A stretch of DNA of 64,000 bases from Variovorax paradoxus (GTDB lineage Bacteria; Pseudomonadota; Gammaproteobacteria; Burkholderiales; Burkholderiaceae_C). The notes beneath the pieces are model-generated. The model saw only the letters and a list, made by a program, of their open reading frames with translations, was not told the DNA's origin and did no database searches. Within the stretch, counting starts at the first letter, position 1; each line of letters starts with the position of its first letter. Location of the stretch: contig NZ_CP091716.1 of the NCBI RefSeq assembly GCF_022009635.1, positions 124,001 to 188,000 on the forward strand, in the 5' to 3' direction. Position numbers and translations under genes: made by a program. Positions 16,184-26,689 of this stretch are shown piece after piece.

Positions 16184-18586
16184 ATGTCCAAACGCTCAAG
16201 CTCCACCCCTCCCGACGACGACGGTTCCGCGCCCGCCGATCCGAACCGCCGCTGGAAACGCATTGCCGGATGGGGTGCCGTGGTGGTGGGTTCCGGCGCG
16301 CTGGTGGTGCTGGTCGCCGCCATCGTGGCCGTGGTCGCCATCTATCCGAAGCTGCCGGATGTTTCGGCGCTGTCCGACTACCGCCCCAAGCTGCCGCTGC
16401 GCGTGTATTCGGCCGAGGGCCAGATGATCGGCGAGTTCGGCGAAGAGCGCCGCAACCTCACGCCGTTCGCGAACATCCCGAAGGTCATGAAAGACGCGGT
16501 GCTGGCCGTGGAAGACGCGCGCTTCTACGACCACGGCGGCGTCGACTACAAGGGCTTCCTGCGCGCGGCCGTCGCCAGCCTGAAGGGCGGACGCAAGCAG
16601 GGCGCCTCGACCATCACGATGCAGGTCGCGCGCAACGTGTACCTGAGCTCGGAGCGGACCATGAGCCGCAAGACCTACGAGATATTGCTCGCGCTGCGGC
16701 TCGAGCAGCAGCTCACCAAGGACCAGATCCTGGAGATCTACCTGAACCAGATCTACCTGGGCAACCGCGCCTACGGTTTCGCCGCCGCCGCCGAAACCTA
16801 CTTCGGCAAGCCGCTGCAGGACGTGACCATCGCCGAGGCCGCCATGCTGGCCGGTCTGCCGAAGGCACCGGGCGCGAACAACCCCGTGGCCAACCCGCGC
16901 CGCGCGCGGGCGCGCCAGCTCTACGTAATCGACCGCATGCAGGAAACCGGCTTCATCACCGCCGAGCAGGCGGCAGCGGCGAAGAAGGAAGAACTTCACC
17001 TGCGCGATGCCGCCGACCCGAACCGGCTGCATGCCGAATACGTGGCCGAAACCGTGCGCCAGATGATGTACGCGCAGTACGGCGACAGCATCTACACCAG
17101 CGGCCTGAAGGTCTACACCTCGCTGGTCGCGGCCGACCAGGCCGCCGCCTACAAGTCGCTGCGCAAGGGCATCATGGACTACGAGCGCCGCCAGGCCTAC
17201 CGCGGCCCCGAGAAGTTCGTCGACCTGCCGACCGAGCAGAAGGAAGTCGACGAGGCCGTCGACGACGCGCTGGCCGAACACCCCGACAACGGCGACGTGA
17301 TCGCGGCCGTGGTGCTCGATGCCAATCCGAAGGAAATCAGCGCCGTGCGCGCCAACGGCGAAACCATCCAGATCACCGGCGATGGTCTGAAGCCCGCCCA
17401 GTCGGGCCTTGCCGCCAAGGCACCGCCCAACATCAAGATCCGCCGCGGCGCGGTGATCCGCGTCGCGAAGACGCCGAAGAACACCTGGGAGATCACGCAG
17501 CTGCCCGAGGTCGAGGCCGCCTTCATCGGCATGGACCCGCGCTCCGGCGCCATCAAGGCGCTGGTCGGCGGCTTCGATTTCGGCAAGAACAAGTTCAACC
17601 ACGTGACCCAGGCCTGGCGGCAGCCGGGTTCGAGCTTCAAGCCCTTCATCTATTCGGCCGCGCTCGAAAAAGGCTTCACGCCCGCCACCGTGGTGAACGA
17701 CGCGCCGCTGTACTTCGACCCCAGCGCCAACGGCGGCCAGCCGTGGGAGCCGAAGAACTTCGAAGGCACCTACGAAGGCCCGATGCCGCTGCGCACCGCG
17801 CTCATGAAGTCGAAGAACCTGGTGACGCTGCGCGTGCTGCAGTCCATCGGCGCGCCCTATGCGCAGGACTGGGTCACGAAGTTCGGCTTCGACAAGGACA
17901 AGCAGCCCGCCAACCTGCCGATGGGCCTGGGCGCCGGCTCGGTCACGCCGATGCAGATGGCCGTGGGCTATTCGGTGTTCGCCAACGGCGGCTACCGCGT
18001 CAACCCGTACCTCGTGACGAAGGTGACCGACATGAAGGGCAAGGTCCTCATGGAAACCGAGCCGCCGGTGCTCGACGAATCGCGCCGCGCCATTCCACAG
18101 CGCAACGCCTTCATCATGAGTTCGCTGCTGCAGAGCGTGGTGCGCAACGGCACCGGCTTCAAGGCCTACCAGGCGCTCAAGCGCGACGACCTCTACGGCA
18201 AGACCGGCACCACCAACGATTCCTTCGACACCTGGTTCGCGGGCTTCCAGCCGACCATGGTCGGCGTGGCCTGGGTCGGCTACGACACGCCGCGTCAACT
18301 GGGCGTGCGAGGCGAAACCGGCGGCAGCCTGAGCCTGCCGATCTGGACCGGCTACATGCAGACCGCGCTGCAGGGCGTGCCCATGACGCAGCCGGCCGAA
18401 CCGCCGGGCGTGGTGCGCATCGACGGCGAGCTGTACTTCGACGACTTCACGCCGGGCCACAACGTGGCCAGCCTGGGACTGGACAGCACCGAGGCGCCGC
18501 AGCCGGTCGAGGAACTCACGAGCGCGCCGATCGGCGCGCCCCCGCCGCCCGAGGAACGCAACAAGATCCTCGATTTCTTCCGCTAG
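16184..18586 (+). CDS. mrcA: Penicillin-binding protein 1A, bifunctional glycosyltransferase/transpeptidase
   Basis: An 800-residue class A PBP. A single N-terminal transmembrane helix (about 29-53) is followed by GT51 motifs VLAVEDARFYDHGGVD (Glu110) and QGASTITMQVARNVYL. The OB-like linker is followed by the transpeptidase domain, with SSFK (Ser483), SKN (in LMKSKNLVTLR) and KTG (Lys673 in GKTGTTN). It polymerises and crosslinks peptidoglycan at the inner membrane. It starts 20 nt after the GH3 gene, so it may be read through from creD, which would put three cell-wall genes in one stress-responsive transcript. Confidence 0.96.
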   Translation: MSKRSSSTPPDDDGSAPADPNRRWKRIAGWGAVVVGSGALVVLVAAIVAVVAIYPKLPDVSALSDYRPKLPLRVYSAEGQMIGEFGEERRNLTPFANIPKVMKDAVLAVEDARFYDHGGVDYKGFLRAAVASLKGGRKQGASTITMQVARNVYLSSERTMSRKTYEILLALRLEQQLTKDQILEIYLNQIYLGNRAYGFAAAAETYFGKPLQDVTIAEAAMLAGLPKAPGANNPVANPRRARARQLYVIDRMQETGFITAEQAAAAKKEELHLRDAADPNRLHAEYVAETVRQMMYAQYGDSIYTSGLKVYTSLVAADQAAAYKSLRKGIMDYERRQAYRGPEKFVDLPTEQKEVDEAVDDALAEHPDNGDVIAAVVLDANPKEISAVRANGETIQITGDGLKPAQSGLAAKAPPNIKIRRGAVIRVAKTPKNTWEITQLPEVEAAFIGMDPRSGAIKALVGGFDFGKNKFNHVTQAWRQPGSSFKPFIYSAALEKGFTPATVVNDAPLYFDPSANGGQPWEPKNFEGTYEGPMPLRTALMKSKNLVTLRVLQSIGAPYAQDWVTKFGFDKDKQPANLPMGLGAGSVTPMQMAVGYSVFANGGYRVNPYLVTKVTDMKGKVLMETEPPVLDESRRAIPQRNAFIMSSLLQSVVRNGTGFKAYQALKRDDLYGKTGTTNDSFDTWFAGFQPTMVGVAWVGYDTPRQLGVRGETGGSLSLPIWTGYMQTALQGVPMTQPAEPPGVVRIDGELYFDDFTPGHNVASLGLDSTEAPQPVEELTSAPIGAPPPPEERNKILDFFR

Positions 18587-18604
18587 CGCAGCTCTGCGAA
18601 AAAC

Positions 18605-18653
18605 AAGGCGGGATGGCGGTGCCTACACTCGGTGCTGCTTCCCGCCTTTTTTC
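18605..18653 (+). terminator. Rho-independent terminator after PBP1A
   Basis: AAGGCGGGA (18605-18613) pairs with TCCCGCCTT (18640-18648), followed by a T-run to 18652. The loop is long (26 nt) but can pair internally (CGGTGC...). It ends the creD-GH3-PBP1A transcript. Confidence 0.7.
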
Positions 18654-18671
18654 TTTCATTCCCCCGCATCC

Positions 18672-19277
18672 ATGGAAATTCTTACTCTGGTGGCGCTCAT
18701 CGCCGCCGGCTTCTACATCCTCAAGTCCAGAGACCAGCGACAGCGCATCGCACTGCTGGGCAGCCACCTCGGCCGCTACCAGATCGAGAAGCTGATGGAG
18801 AGCCTCACTTCGGGCTACCTGCGCTGCCTCGGCGAGGACGATGCCGAACGCCGCCAGCAGATCTGGAGCCTGCTCGACTCCACCGAAGAAAAGCTCGCGG
18901 GCCAGTTCGACAGCTTCGCCGCCGAGTTCTCGCGCCTGCCCGAACCGCTCACGCGCGTGAGCAAGCTGCCGGTGGGAATCCCGATGGCCACCACCATCTT
19001 CCCGGCCGCGAGCTTCGACTTCCGCCAAGCCCTGCTGATCCATGCGCGCGGCATTGCCGGCGTGATGCGCAACGAATCGAACCGCACACCCAAGTCCAAG
19101 GCCTTCACCATGTCGGCCGAGCTCTTCTTGATGCAGCACACCTGCCACTGGTACTGCAAGTCGAAGACCGTGGCGTCGGCGCGCATGCTCGCGCGGCACC
19201 AGACCTCTTACGAGCAACTGCTCGATGCGGTGAGCCCGGAAACGCGCAGCGCCTACGCTGCGCTCACCGGCCAATAA
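18672..19277 (+). CDS. Hypothetical protein with N-terminal membrane anchor
   Basis: A 201-residue protein. Residues 3-17 are hydrophobic (ILTLVALIAAGFYIL), followed by a charged helical region (RDQRQRIALLGSHLGRYQIEKLMESL). The remainder looks all-alpha and soluble, with two Cys-containing stretches (YLRCLGED; HTCHWYCKSKTV). I do not recognise the family. It lies just after the PBP1A terminator and converges with creC, 4 nt apart, so its place in the Cre module is uncertain. Confidence 0.7.
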   Translation: MEILTLVALIAAGFYILKSRDQRQRIALLGSHLGRYQIEKLMESLTSGYLRCLGEDDAERRQQIWSLLDSTEEKLAGQFDSFAAEFSRLPEPLTRVSKLPVGIPMATTIFPAASFDFRQALLIHARGIAGVMRNESNRTPKSKAFTMSAELFLMQHTCHWYCKSKTVASARMLARHQTSYEQLLDAVSPETRSAYAALTGQ

Positions 19278-19281
19278 GCGC

Positions 19282-20733
19282 TCAGTGACTCCGCCCCGGA
19301 TGTGACAACAACGGCAACGTGAGCGTCGCCACCGCACCGCCGCGCGACGCGTTGCCCAGCTCGATGCGCCCGCGGTGCAAGGCCGCGATTTCCTTCACGA
19401 ACGCCAGCCCGAGCCCGGTGCTTTTCTTCTTGCTGTCCGGCCTGGCCAGCGAATAGAACTTCTGGAAAACCTTTTCCTGCGCGTACTCCGGAATGCCCGG
19501 TCCGTGGTCGCGCACGCTCACGCGCGCCAGCCTCGAAGTGGTTTCCAGCGTGAGCAGCACCTCGCTGTCGCGCGGTGAAAAATCGATCGCGTTGTCCAGC
19601 AGGTTGCTGATCGCGCGGCGCAGCAAGAAGGGGTCGCCTTCCGTGCTGGCTTCGCTGCGGATGTTCACCAGCAGCCTGATGTTGCGCTTGGCCGCCGCGG
19701 GCTGGGCGCTGATGGCGATGTCGTCGATCAGCGAAGCCAGCGCCACGGGCTCGGTGCGGTCGAGCGCGCGCCGCGTCTCGAGCGCGGTGAGTTCCATCAT
19801 GCGGTCGACGATTTCCTGGATGCGCTGCGTCTCCCGCTCGATGTTCTTCAGAAAGCGTTCGCGCTCGGGGTGCGGCATCGACGGTTCCTGCAGCAGCTCG
19901 GCCGCGCCGCGGATGGCGGAGAGCGGGCTCTTCACTTCGTGGGTGAAGGTCTGCACGTAGTCGGCCACGTAGTTGCGTCCCGTCAGTGCATCGCGCATTT
20001 CGCTGAAGCCGCTGCGCACGCCGTCGATGGCGCGGCGCACCATGCGCGACAGGCTCAGGGTGCGCTGCGCGCGCACCCAGGTCCAGTAGTCGCGGATCAG
20101 CCCGAAGGGCCGCACCAGCCACACCGACACGATCACCGCCAGCAGCAGCAGCGCCAGCCCCGAGCCCACGCCGACCCACAGCGTGCGCGCCCGCGCGTCT
20201 TCCACGAACTGGCCGAAGCTCTGCACCGGCTTGCCGACGCTGACCATGCCGACGATCTCGTTGTTCCAGCGTATCGGCGCGCCGACGTACATGACCGAGG
20301 TGCGCGGATCGCCGTCGACGTCGCGCGAAGTGCGCGCGCCATAAAGGCCGGCGAGCGTGCGGCTCACGTCCATCCACTGCGAATAGTCGGCGCCCAGGTG
20401 CCTGCCGAGCGAATCGAACATCACGCGGCCGTTGCGGTCGGTCACGTACACGCGCAGTTCGACCTGGCTCTTGTGCAGGTTGTAGATCTGCGCCGAGAAC
20501 TCGCGCGCATAGGCGGTGCGAAACAGCGGCTCGAGCCGCGCGGTGTTGATGGCGCCGGCGATCACGTCCTGCTCGACCAGGCTGGCCAGCAGCTGCGAGG
20601 TCTCGACCAGCGATTCTTCCGCCGACTCGCGGTAGCGCGGGTCGATGTCCGAGACCACGCGGTACAGCAGGAAAGCGATGCCCGCCGTGTAGATCAGCAG
20701 GATGCCGATGAATATGCGCGTGCGCCTGGTCAC
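19282..20733 (-). CDS. creC: Two-component sensor histidine kinase CreC
   Basis: A 483-residue membrane kinase. Two transmembrane helices (about 6-25 and 187-208) bound a periplasmic sensor region of about 160 residues with the CreC-type MYVGAPIRWNNEIVGMVSVGKP. The dimerisation box is FTHEVKSPLSAIRG (His265), then N-box NLLDNAIDF, DHGPGIP and GLGLAFVKEI ATP-binding motifs. The GTG start overlaps the creB stop (GTGA). CreC responds to envelope perturbation or carbon status in other bacteria. With creD and a perfect CreB box at 13.3 kb, orthology is well supported. Confidence 0.93.
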   Translation of the reverse strand: MTRRTRIFIGILLIYTAGIAFLLYRVVSDIDPRYRESAEESLVETSQLLASLVEQDVIAGAINTARLEPLFRTAYAREFSAQIYNLHKSQVELRVYVTDRNGRVMFDSLGRHLGADYSQWMDVSRTLAGLYGARTSRDVDGDPRTSVMYVGAPIRWNNEIVGMVSVGKPVQSFGQFVEDARARTLWVGVGSGLALLLLAVIVSVWLVRPFGLIRDYWTWVRAQRTLSLSRMVRRAIDGVRSGFSEMRDALTGRNYVADYVQTFTHEVKSPLSAIRGAAELLQEPSMPHPERERFLKNIERETQRIQEIVDRMMELTALETRRALDRTEPVALASLIDDIAISAQPAAAKRNIRLLVNIRSEASTEGDPFLLRRAISNLLDNAIDFSPRDSEVLLTLETTSRLARVSVRDHGPGIPEYAQEKVFQKFYSLARPDSKKKSTGLGLAFVKEIAALHRGRIELGNASRGGAVATLTLPLLSHPGRSH

Positions 20734-21524
20734 GGCGCCTTGGCTGGCAATTCTTCGTTCAGTGCATAGCCGGTGCCGCGCAGGGTGCGGATCGGCTCGA
20801 CATCCGGCGCAACCGCCTTGAGCTTGGCGCGCAGGGTCTTGATGTGCGCGTCGACCGTGCGGTCGAAGCTGTCGCTGGCGTCGTCCCAGACCAGTTCGAG
20901 CAGTTCGTCGCGGGTGAACACGCGCCCTGGACGCTGCACCAGCAGTTTCAGCAGGCCGTATTCGTAGCGCGAGAGTTCGAGCAGGCGCCCGTAATAGCGG
21001 ATCTGCATCCGCTCGCTGTCCAGCGAAAACGGCATTGCAGGGGGTTGGGGGGTCGCTGGAGACGCGTGAGTGCCGATTTGATGGGGTACCCCATGGTTCG
21101 GTGCTGAAGCCATTCCCGGGCTTCCTGACGCGTTTCTGGCACTGCGCCGCAGGATGGTCCGTACGCGGGCGACCAGCTCGCGTGGAGAAAACGGCTTGGC
21201 AATGTAGTCGTCTGCGCCCAGTTCCAGGCCCACCACGCGGTCTATTTCGTCGCTGCGGGCGGTCAAAAAGACCATCGGCACCTCCGGCCCGCCCATCGAC
21301 TGATTCAGCGCCTGGAGGCGTTTGAAGAGTTCGAAGCCGTTGAGATCGGGCAATCCGATGTCCAGGATGGCCAGCGCGGGCGGTTCCTGGGCGAACTGCG
21401 CGATCGCCTCCTCGGCCGTGGCGCACCAGATGGGCGTGAAACCGTCGCTTTTCAGGACGTACTGCAGCGTGTCGGCGATGCCCGATTCGTCTTCGGCGAT
21501 CAGGATCCGGGGTTTGAAGCTCAT
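20730..21524 (-). CDS. creB: Two-component response regulator CreB
   Basis: A 264-residue OmpR-family regulator. The receiver domain has IAEDES, the phospho-acceptor Asp55 (AILDIGLPDLNG) and KPFSPRELVAR. The C-terminal winged helix (RVFTRDELLELVWDD...RTVDAHIKTLRAKLK...IRTLRGTGYALNE) binds DNA. The interdomain linker is unusually long: residues ~129-165 are low-complexity (Ala/Pro/Gly/His) and make the protein about 30 residues longer than typical CreB. The linker DNA contains a perfect 14-bp palindrome. The gene is followed by overlapping creC. The candidate replication origin lies directly upstream. Confidence 0.93.
   Translation of the reverse strand: MSFKPRILIAEDESGIADTLQYVLKSDGFTPIWCATAEEAIAQFAQEPPALAILDIGLPDLNGFELFKRLQALNQSMGGPEVPMVFLTARSDEIDRVVGLELGADDYIAKPFSPRELVARVRTILRRSARNASGSPGMASAPNHGVPHQIGTHASPATPQPPAMPFSLDSERMQIRYYGRLLELSRYEYGLLKLLVQRPGRVFTRDELLELVWDDASDSFDRTVDAHIKTLRAKLKAVAPDVEPIRTLRGTGYALNEELPAKAP
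21081..21094. repeat. Perfect 14-bp palindrome ATGGGGTACCCCAT in the creB linker
   Basis: The palindrome sits in the middle of the extra linker codons of creB (residues ~143-147). Its location in the only non-conserved part of the gene suggests a small inserted repeat that kept the reading frame. Confidence 0.5.
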
Positions 21525-22101
21525 CCCGCGGATGTTACCGACGGGGGACCGCGCCGGGAGGACCGGTTTTCGACCAAGGCGCCGGGGCCGGCGCGGCCTT
21601 TCGCGGCTTTTTTTTCGGGCGAGGCTTGTCCCTTTCCCATCTTCTTATTCTTCTTATTCAAATTAGTAGTAGTAGATAAGGGTCGGCCTCCTCTGTGGAC
21701 ATGCCGCTTTTTTCGTTATGTGACAACGACTTGTCATGCACGCGTCACTGTGCGTAGCCGCGCTTTCGCGATGTACCCGGCAAATGAACAACTTTGGGTA
21801 ACCCGACCGCGCTGTGGATAACCGATGGCTTGTGCCACAACTGTCCCCAGAGTTGTCCTTTGACACCCCCTTGGAAATCTGCGAAAGACGTTTTTCGGGC
21901 AGGGAAATACATTGCGCAAAAATGAGGCAGTCTGTAGATTTCCCTTGTAAATCAACAGCTTGCAACGGCCCTACATAAAAGCTCCAACGTTATCCACAGA
22001 GTTGCTCAAGTTTTGTGGGGAGAACGTGCCCGAATGAGGCCGCGCCGTCGCAGGCAAGAAAACCCAGCCCTTCTTCACCTCCGAATTGCGAAATATCGAA
22101 A
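21525..22101. other. Candidate chromosomal replication origin (AT-rich, DnaA boxes, DnaA-trio-like run)
   Basis: This 577-bp gap is strikingly AT-richer than its surroundings and has no convincing gene. It holds two perfect DnaA boxes, TGTGGATAA at 21813-21821 and TTATCCACA at 21990-21998, in opposite orientations. A two-mismatch box, TGTGGACAT, lies at 21694-21702. Left of that box come a GC-rich spacer (21681-21691), then TAGTAGTAGTAG (21664-21675) with an AT-rich TTCTTATTC tandem (21642-21659). This box/GC-rich/TAG-repeat/AT-rich order is the DnaA-trio unwinding arrangement described for bacterial origins. parS sites and parAB 18-24 kb away fit. dnaA is not present, so the call rests on motifs alone. 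Confidence 0.6.
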
Positions 22102-23061
22102 ATGACACCTTCTGAAACACAGGCCATCGTGACCCTCAGCCTGCTGGCGGCCTTCGTCGACGGCGAAAAGCACGAACGCGAGCGCGCCGAGATCAAGCGG
22201 ATCGCGGAAGGTCTGTCCCAGGCCGACGGCCTGAACCTGCCCACGCTCTACCAGGACGTGCTGATGAAGCGCGTGTCGCTGGCGTCGGTGGCGGGAGAAC
22301 TGAAGAGCACCGAGTCGCGGCAGCTCGCCTATGAAATGGCGGTGTGCGTGTGCGACGCCGACGGCACGCAGTCGGATTCGGAGCGCATGTTCCTGGCGGA
22401 CGTGCGCACCTCGCTGGGGCTGGATGCCTCGGCGGCCGTTTTTTCTCAGCGGGCGGAGGAAATCGCGGCGGTGCCGGTGGCGGCGACGGCGGCAACCGCC
22501 GCGGCGGCCGGCACGGCGGTGGCCACCGCTGCTGCGAATTCACCCGACAGCGCCGAGCTCGACAAATCGATCCTCAACGCCGCCATCCTCAACGGCGCGC
22601 TCGAGCTGCTGCCCGAGACGCTGTCGACGATGGCGATCATTCCGCTGCAGATGAAGCTGGTCTACCGCATCGGCCAGGCTTACGGCTACCAGCTGGACAG
22701 CGGCCACATCAAGGATTTCCTGGCCACGGTCGGCGTGGGCCTGACCTCGCAGTACCTGGAACAGGCAGGGCGCAAGCTGCTCGGCGGCTTGCTGGGCAAG
22801 GTGGGCGGCGGCCTGTTGCGCGGGCTGGGCAACCAGGCCGTGAGTTCGGGAATGAGCTTCGCCTCGACCTATGCGCTGGGCCACGTGGCCAAGCGCTATT
22901 ACGCCGGCGGCCGCACGCTTTCGACGCAGATGCTGAAAGATGCGTTCTCCGGCGTGGTGAAGGAAGGGCAAAGCCTGCAGACGCAGTACCTGCCGGCGAT
23001 CCAGGAAAAGGCCCGCACGCTGGATGCGGGCAAGGTGCTGTCATTGGTGCGGGGCGCCTGA
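22102..23061 (+). CDS. TerB-like / DUF697-like membrane-associated protein
   Basis: A 319-residue protein. Residues 1-125 resemble the helical TerB (tellurite-resistance B) fold (IVTLSLLAAFVDGEKHERERAEIKRIAEGL; CDADGTQSDSERMFL). An Ala-rich linker (about 133-160) is followed by a Gly-rich amphipathic C-terminal region (RIGQAYGYQL...GLLGKVGGGLLRGLGNQAVSSGMSFASTYALGHVAKRYYAGG) of the YcjF/DUF697 type. The start MTPSETQ is taken because TerB-like sequence begins immediately after; an in-frame GTG at 22015 would add residues encoded by the origin region. Function unknown, likely an envelope or stress protein. Confidence 0.8.
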   Translation: MTPSETQAIVTLSLLAAFVDGEKHERERAEIKRIAEGLSQADGLNLPTLYQDVLMKRVSLASVAGELKSTESRQLAYEMAVCVCDADGTQSDSERMFLADVRTSLGLDASAAVFSQRAEEIAAVPVAATAATAAAAGTAVATAAANSPDSAELDKSILNAAILNGALELLPETLSTMAIIPLQMKLVYRIGQAYGYQLDSGHIKDFLATVGVGLTSQYLEQAGRKLLGGLLGKVGGGLLRGLGNQAVSSGMSFASTYALGHVAKRYYAGGRTLSTQMLKDAFSGVVKEGQSLQTQYLPAIQEKARTLDAGKVLSLVRGA

Positions 23062-23072
23062 ACGGTTTTTTC

Positions 23073-23166
23073 CAGGAACACCGTGGAACCGGCTTTGCCG
23101 GGCCACCGGTGTTGCCCCCGGCGAGGGGGTTGGCGCAGCGACACGAAGTGCGCGAAGCCTGGGGGC
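23073..23166. repeat. Dispersed ~94-bp repeat, copy 1
   Basis: An element running from CCAGGAACACCGTGGAACC to GCGCGAAGCCTGGGGGC recurs at 50517-50610 with close to 90% identity by eye. It has internal inverted repeats (AACACCGTGG with CCACCGGTGTT; CCGGC with GCCGG), so it can fold as a hairpin. This copy separates the convergent TerB-like and cueR genes. Confidence 0.8.
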
Positions 23167-23170
23167 GTAC

Positions 23171-23569
23171 CTAGTTCGCCAGGTCGTCGAGGATCGGGCA
23201 ATCCGGCCTGGCGTCCCCGTGGCAGCAGTGAACCAGGTGAGCCAGCGTGTTGCGCATCGACTGCATGTCGGCAATGCGCTGTTCCAGTTCGCCGAGGTGC
23301 TTTTCGGCGATGCGCTTCACGCTCGAGCTGGCGCGCCGGCGGTTGTGCCACAGCCCCACCAGCTCCGCGATTTCCTCCATCGAGAAACCGAGGTCGCGCG
23401 AGCGCTTGATGAAACGCAGCGTATGGATGTCGGCGTCGTCGTACTGGCGGTAGCCGCTCTCGGTGCGCGCCACTTCCGGCAGCAGGCCCAGCCCTTCATA
23501 GTGCCGGACCATGCGGGCCGACACGCCGGAGCGCTGCGCCGCCTCGCCGATGGTGACGCGGCCTGTCAT
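23171..23569 (-). CDS. cueR: Cu(I)-responsive MerR-family regulator CueR
   Basis: A 132-residue MerR protein. The winged HTH is VTIGEAAQRSGVSARMVRHYEGLGLLPEVARTESGYRQY in abbreviated form (residues 5-43), followed by a dimerisation helix. The metal loop HCCHGDARPDCPI (Cys116 and Cys124, with an extra Cys115) matches the C-x7-C Cu(I) site of CueR. It is translationally coupled to copZ (ATGA overlap) and divergent from copA, so it is the activator of copper export here. Confidence 0.92.
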   Translation of the reverse strand: MTGRVTIGEAAQRSGVSARMVRHYEGLGLLPEVARTESGYRQYDDADIHTLRFIKRSRDLGFSMEEIAELVGLWHNRRRASSSVKRIAEKHLGELEQRIADMQSMRNTLAHLVHCCHGDARPDCPILDDLAN

Positions 23570-23763
23570 TGCTGGACGGTGTAGCCCGCGTTCTCGATCG
23601 CGGCCACGATGTCCTTGCGCGGCTGCTCGCTCAGCACGTCGACATGGCCGGTGGGCAGGTCCACCGTCACCTGCGCTTCGGGGTCGACCGTCTGCACGGC
23701 GTTCTGCACCGCGTTCACGCAGTGGCCGCAGCTCATGCCCGAGACCTGGAATTTCTGGCTCAT
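23566..23763 (-). CDS. copZ: Copper chaperone, HMA domain (CopZ-like)
   Basis: A 65-residue single heavy-metal-associated domain with the GMSCGHC metal site (Cys12 and Cys15) and the KDIVAAIENAGYTV C-terminal helix. It would carry Cu(I) in the cytoplasm and hand it to CopA. It is first in a two-gene operon with cueR, with overlapping stop and start codons. Confidence 0.92.
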   Translation of the reverse strand: MSQKFQVSGMSCGHCVNAVQNAVQTVDPEAQVTVDLPTGHVDVLSEQPRKDIVAAIENAGYTVQQ

Positions 23764-23825
23764 CGTCTTTGCTCCTGTTGAAGAAGTGATTGGGGAGAAG
23801 GCCTTAGTTTGAACCCTCTCACGAT

Positions 23826-23892
23826 GTCAATGTCCAGGAAAGGGGTTCTGGAAATTTCCGCTTGACCTTGCCATGGTGTGAGGCTTTAGCCT
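23826..23892. promoter_or_regulatory. CueR-type divergent promoters between copZ-cueR and copA
   Basis: For copA, TTGACC (23862-23867) is followed after 19 bp by TAGCCT (23887-23892); the long spacer is typical of MerR-activated promoters. The predicted transcript would start close to the copA ATG at 23899. On the other strand, TTGACATCGTGAGAGG followed by GTTCAA (23813-23834 region) has the form of a CueR site for copZ-cueR. Assigned by eye. Confidence 0.5.
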
Positions 23893-23898
23893 TGGCGC

Positions 23899-26136
<2,238 letters not shown>

Positions 26137-26146
26137 CCCGGTTTTT

Positions 26147-26629
26147 TCAGTCGACCAGCAGCGCCATCATGTGGTCGTCGATGGCTTCCGCGTCGCTGGC
26201 GCGCTTGTAGAACTTGCGCAGCGTGCCTTCGCGTTCGAAGCCGAGCTTCTGGTAGAAGCGCAGCGCCGGCGCGTTGTCGCTTTCGACGATGAGTTCGATG
26301 CGCTTGACGCCGTCCGACTTGAGCCGCTCGATGGCGTCGGTCACCATGGCCAACGCAATGCCCTGGCCGTGCAACGCGGGATCGACAGCGAGCGTGCCAA
26401 GGCTGGCCACGTGCCGCACCCGGCCCGGGTAGCGCGCGGCGCGGTAGAAGCCCGCGATGCGGCCATCACGCTCGTAGACGAAGAAGTCACGGCCGTCGAG
26501 CAGCTGCCGGTAGATCGGGCGGAAGTCTTCGAGCGGCATCGGGTCGTAGCCCAGGTAGGGCACGACCTTCTCGTGCATGTAGAGGGCGAAGACGGTGTCG
26601 ATGTCTTCCGGGGTGGCGAGCCTGCGCAT
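26147..26629 (-). CDS. GNAT family N-acetyltransferase
   Basis: A 160-residue complete GNAT domain: LGTLAVDPALHGQGIALAMV carries the acetyl-CoA loop (Q/R-x-x-G-x-G/A variant HGQGIA), and ESDNAPALRFYQKLGFEREG closes the fold. It is the last gene of the leftward lipid-type operon, 60 nt after the sterol desaturase family gene. The substrate is unknown. Confidence 0.88.
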   Translation of the reverse strand: MRRLATPEDIDTVFALYMHEKVVPYLGYDPMPLEDFRPIYRQLLDGRDFFVYERDGRIAGFYRAARYPGRVRHVASLGTLAVDPALHGQGIALAMVTDAIERLKSDGVKRIELIVESDNAPALRFYQKLGFEREGTLRKFYKRASDAEAIDDHMMALLVD

Positions 26630-26689
26630 GGGGGAGTGCCTCGGGGCGATGGAAAGCGCCGAGCATAGCGAGCAGGCGCCGTGCGCCGC

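Noticed and set aside
16196..18460. A 754-codon minus-strand open frame over the PBP1A gene
   Set aside because: The plus strand encodes a complete class A PBP with all catalytic motifs; the antisense frame has no domain.
19926..19946. TTCAC near GTGAA inside creC as a possible CreB box
   Set aside because: The two halves are inverted and within coding sequence, not the direct-repeat TTCAC-N6-TTCAC form.
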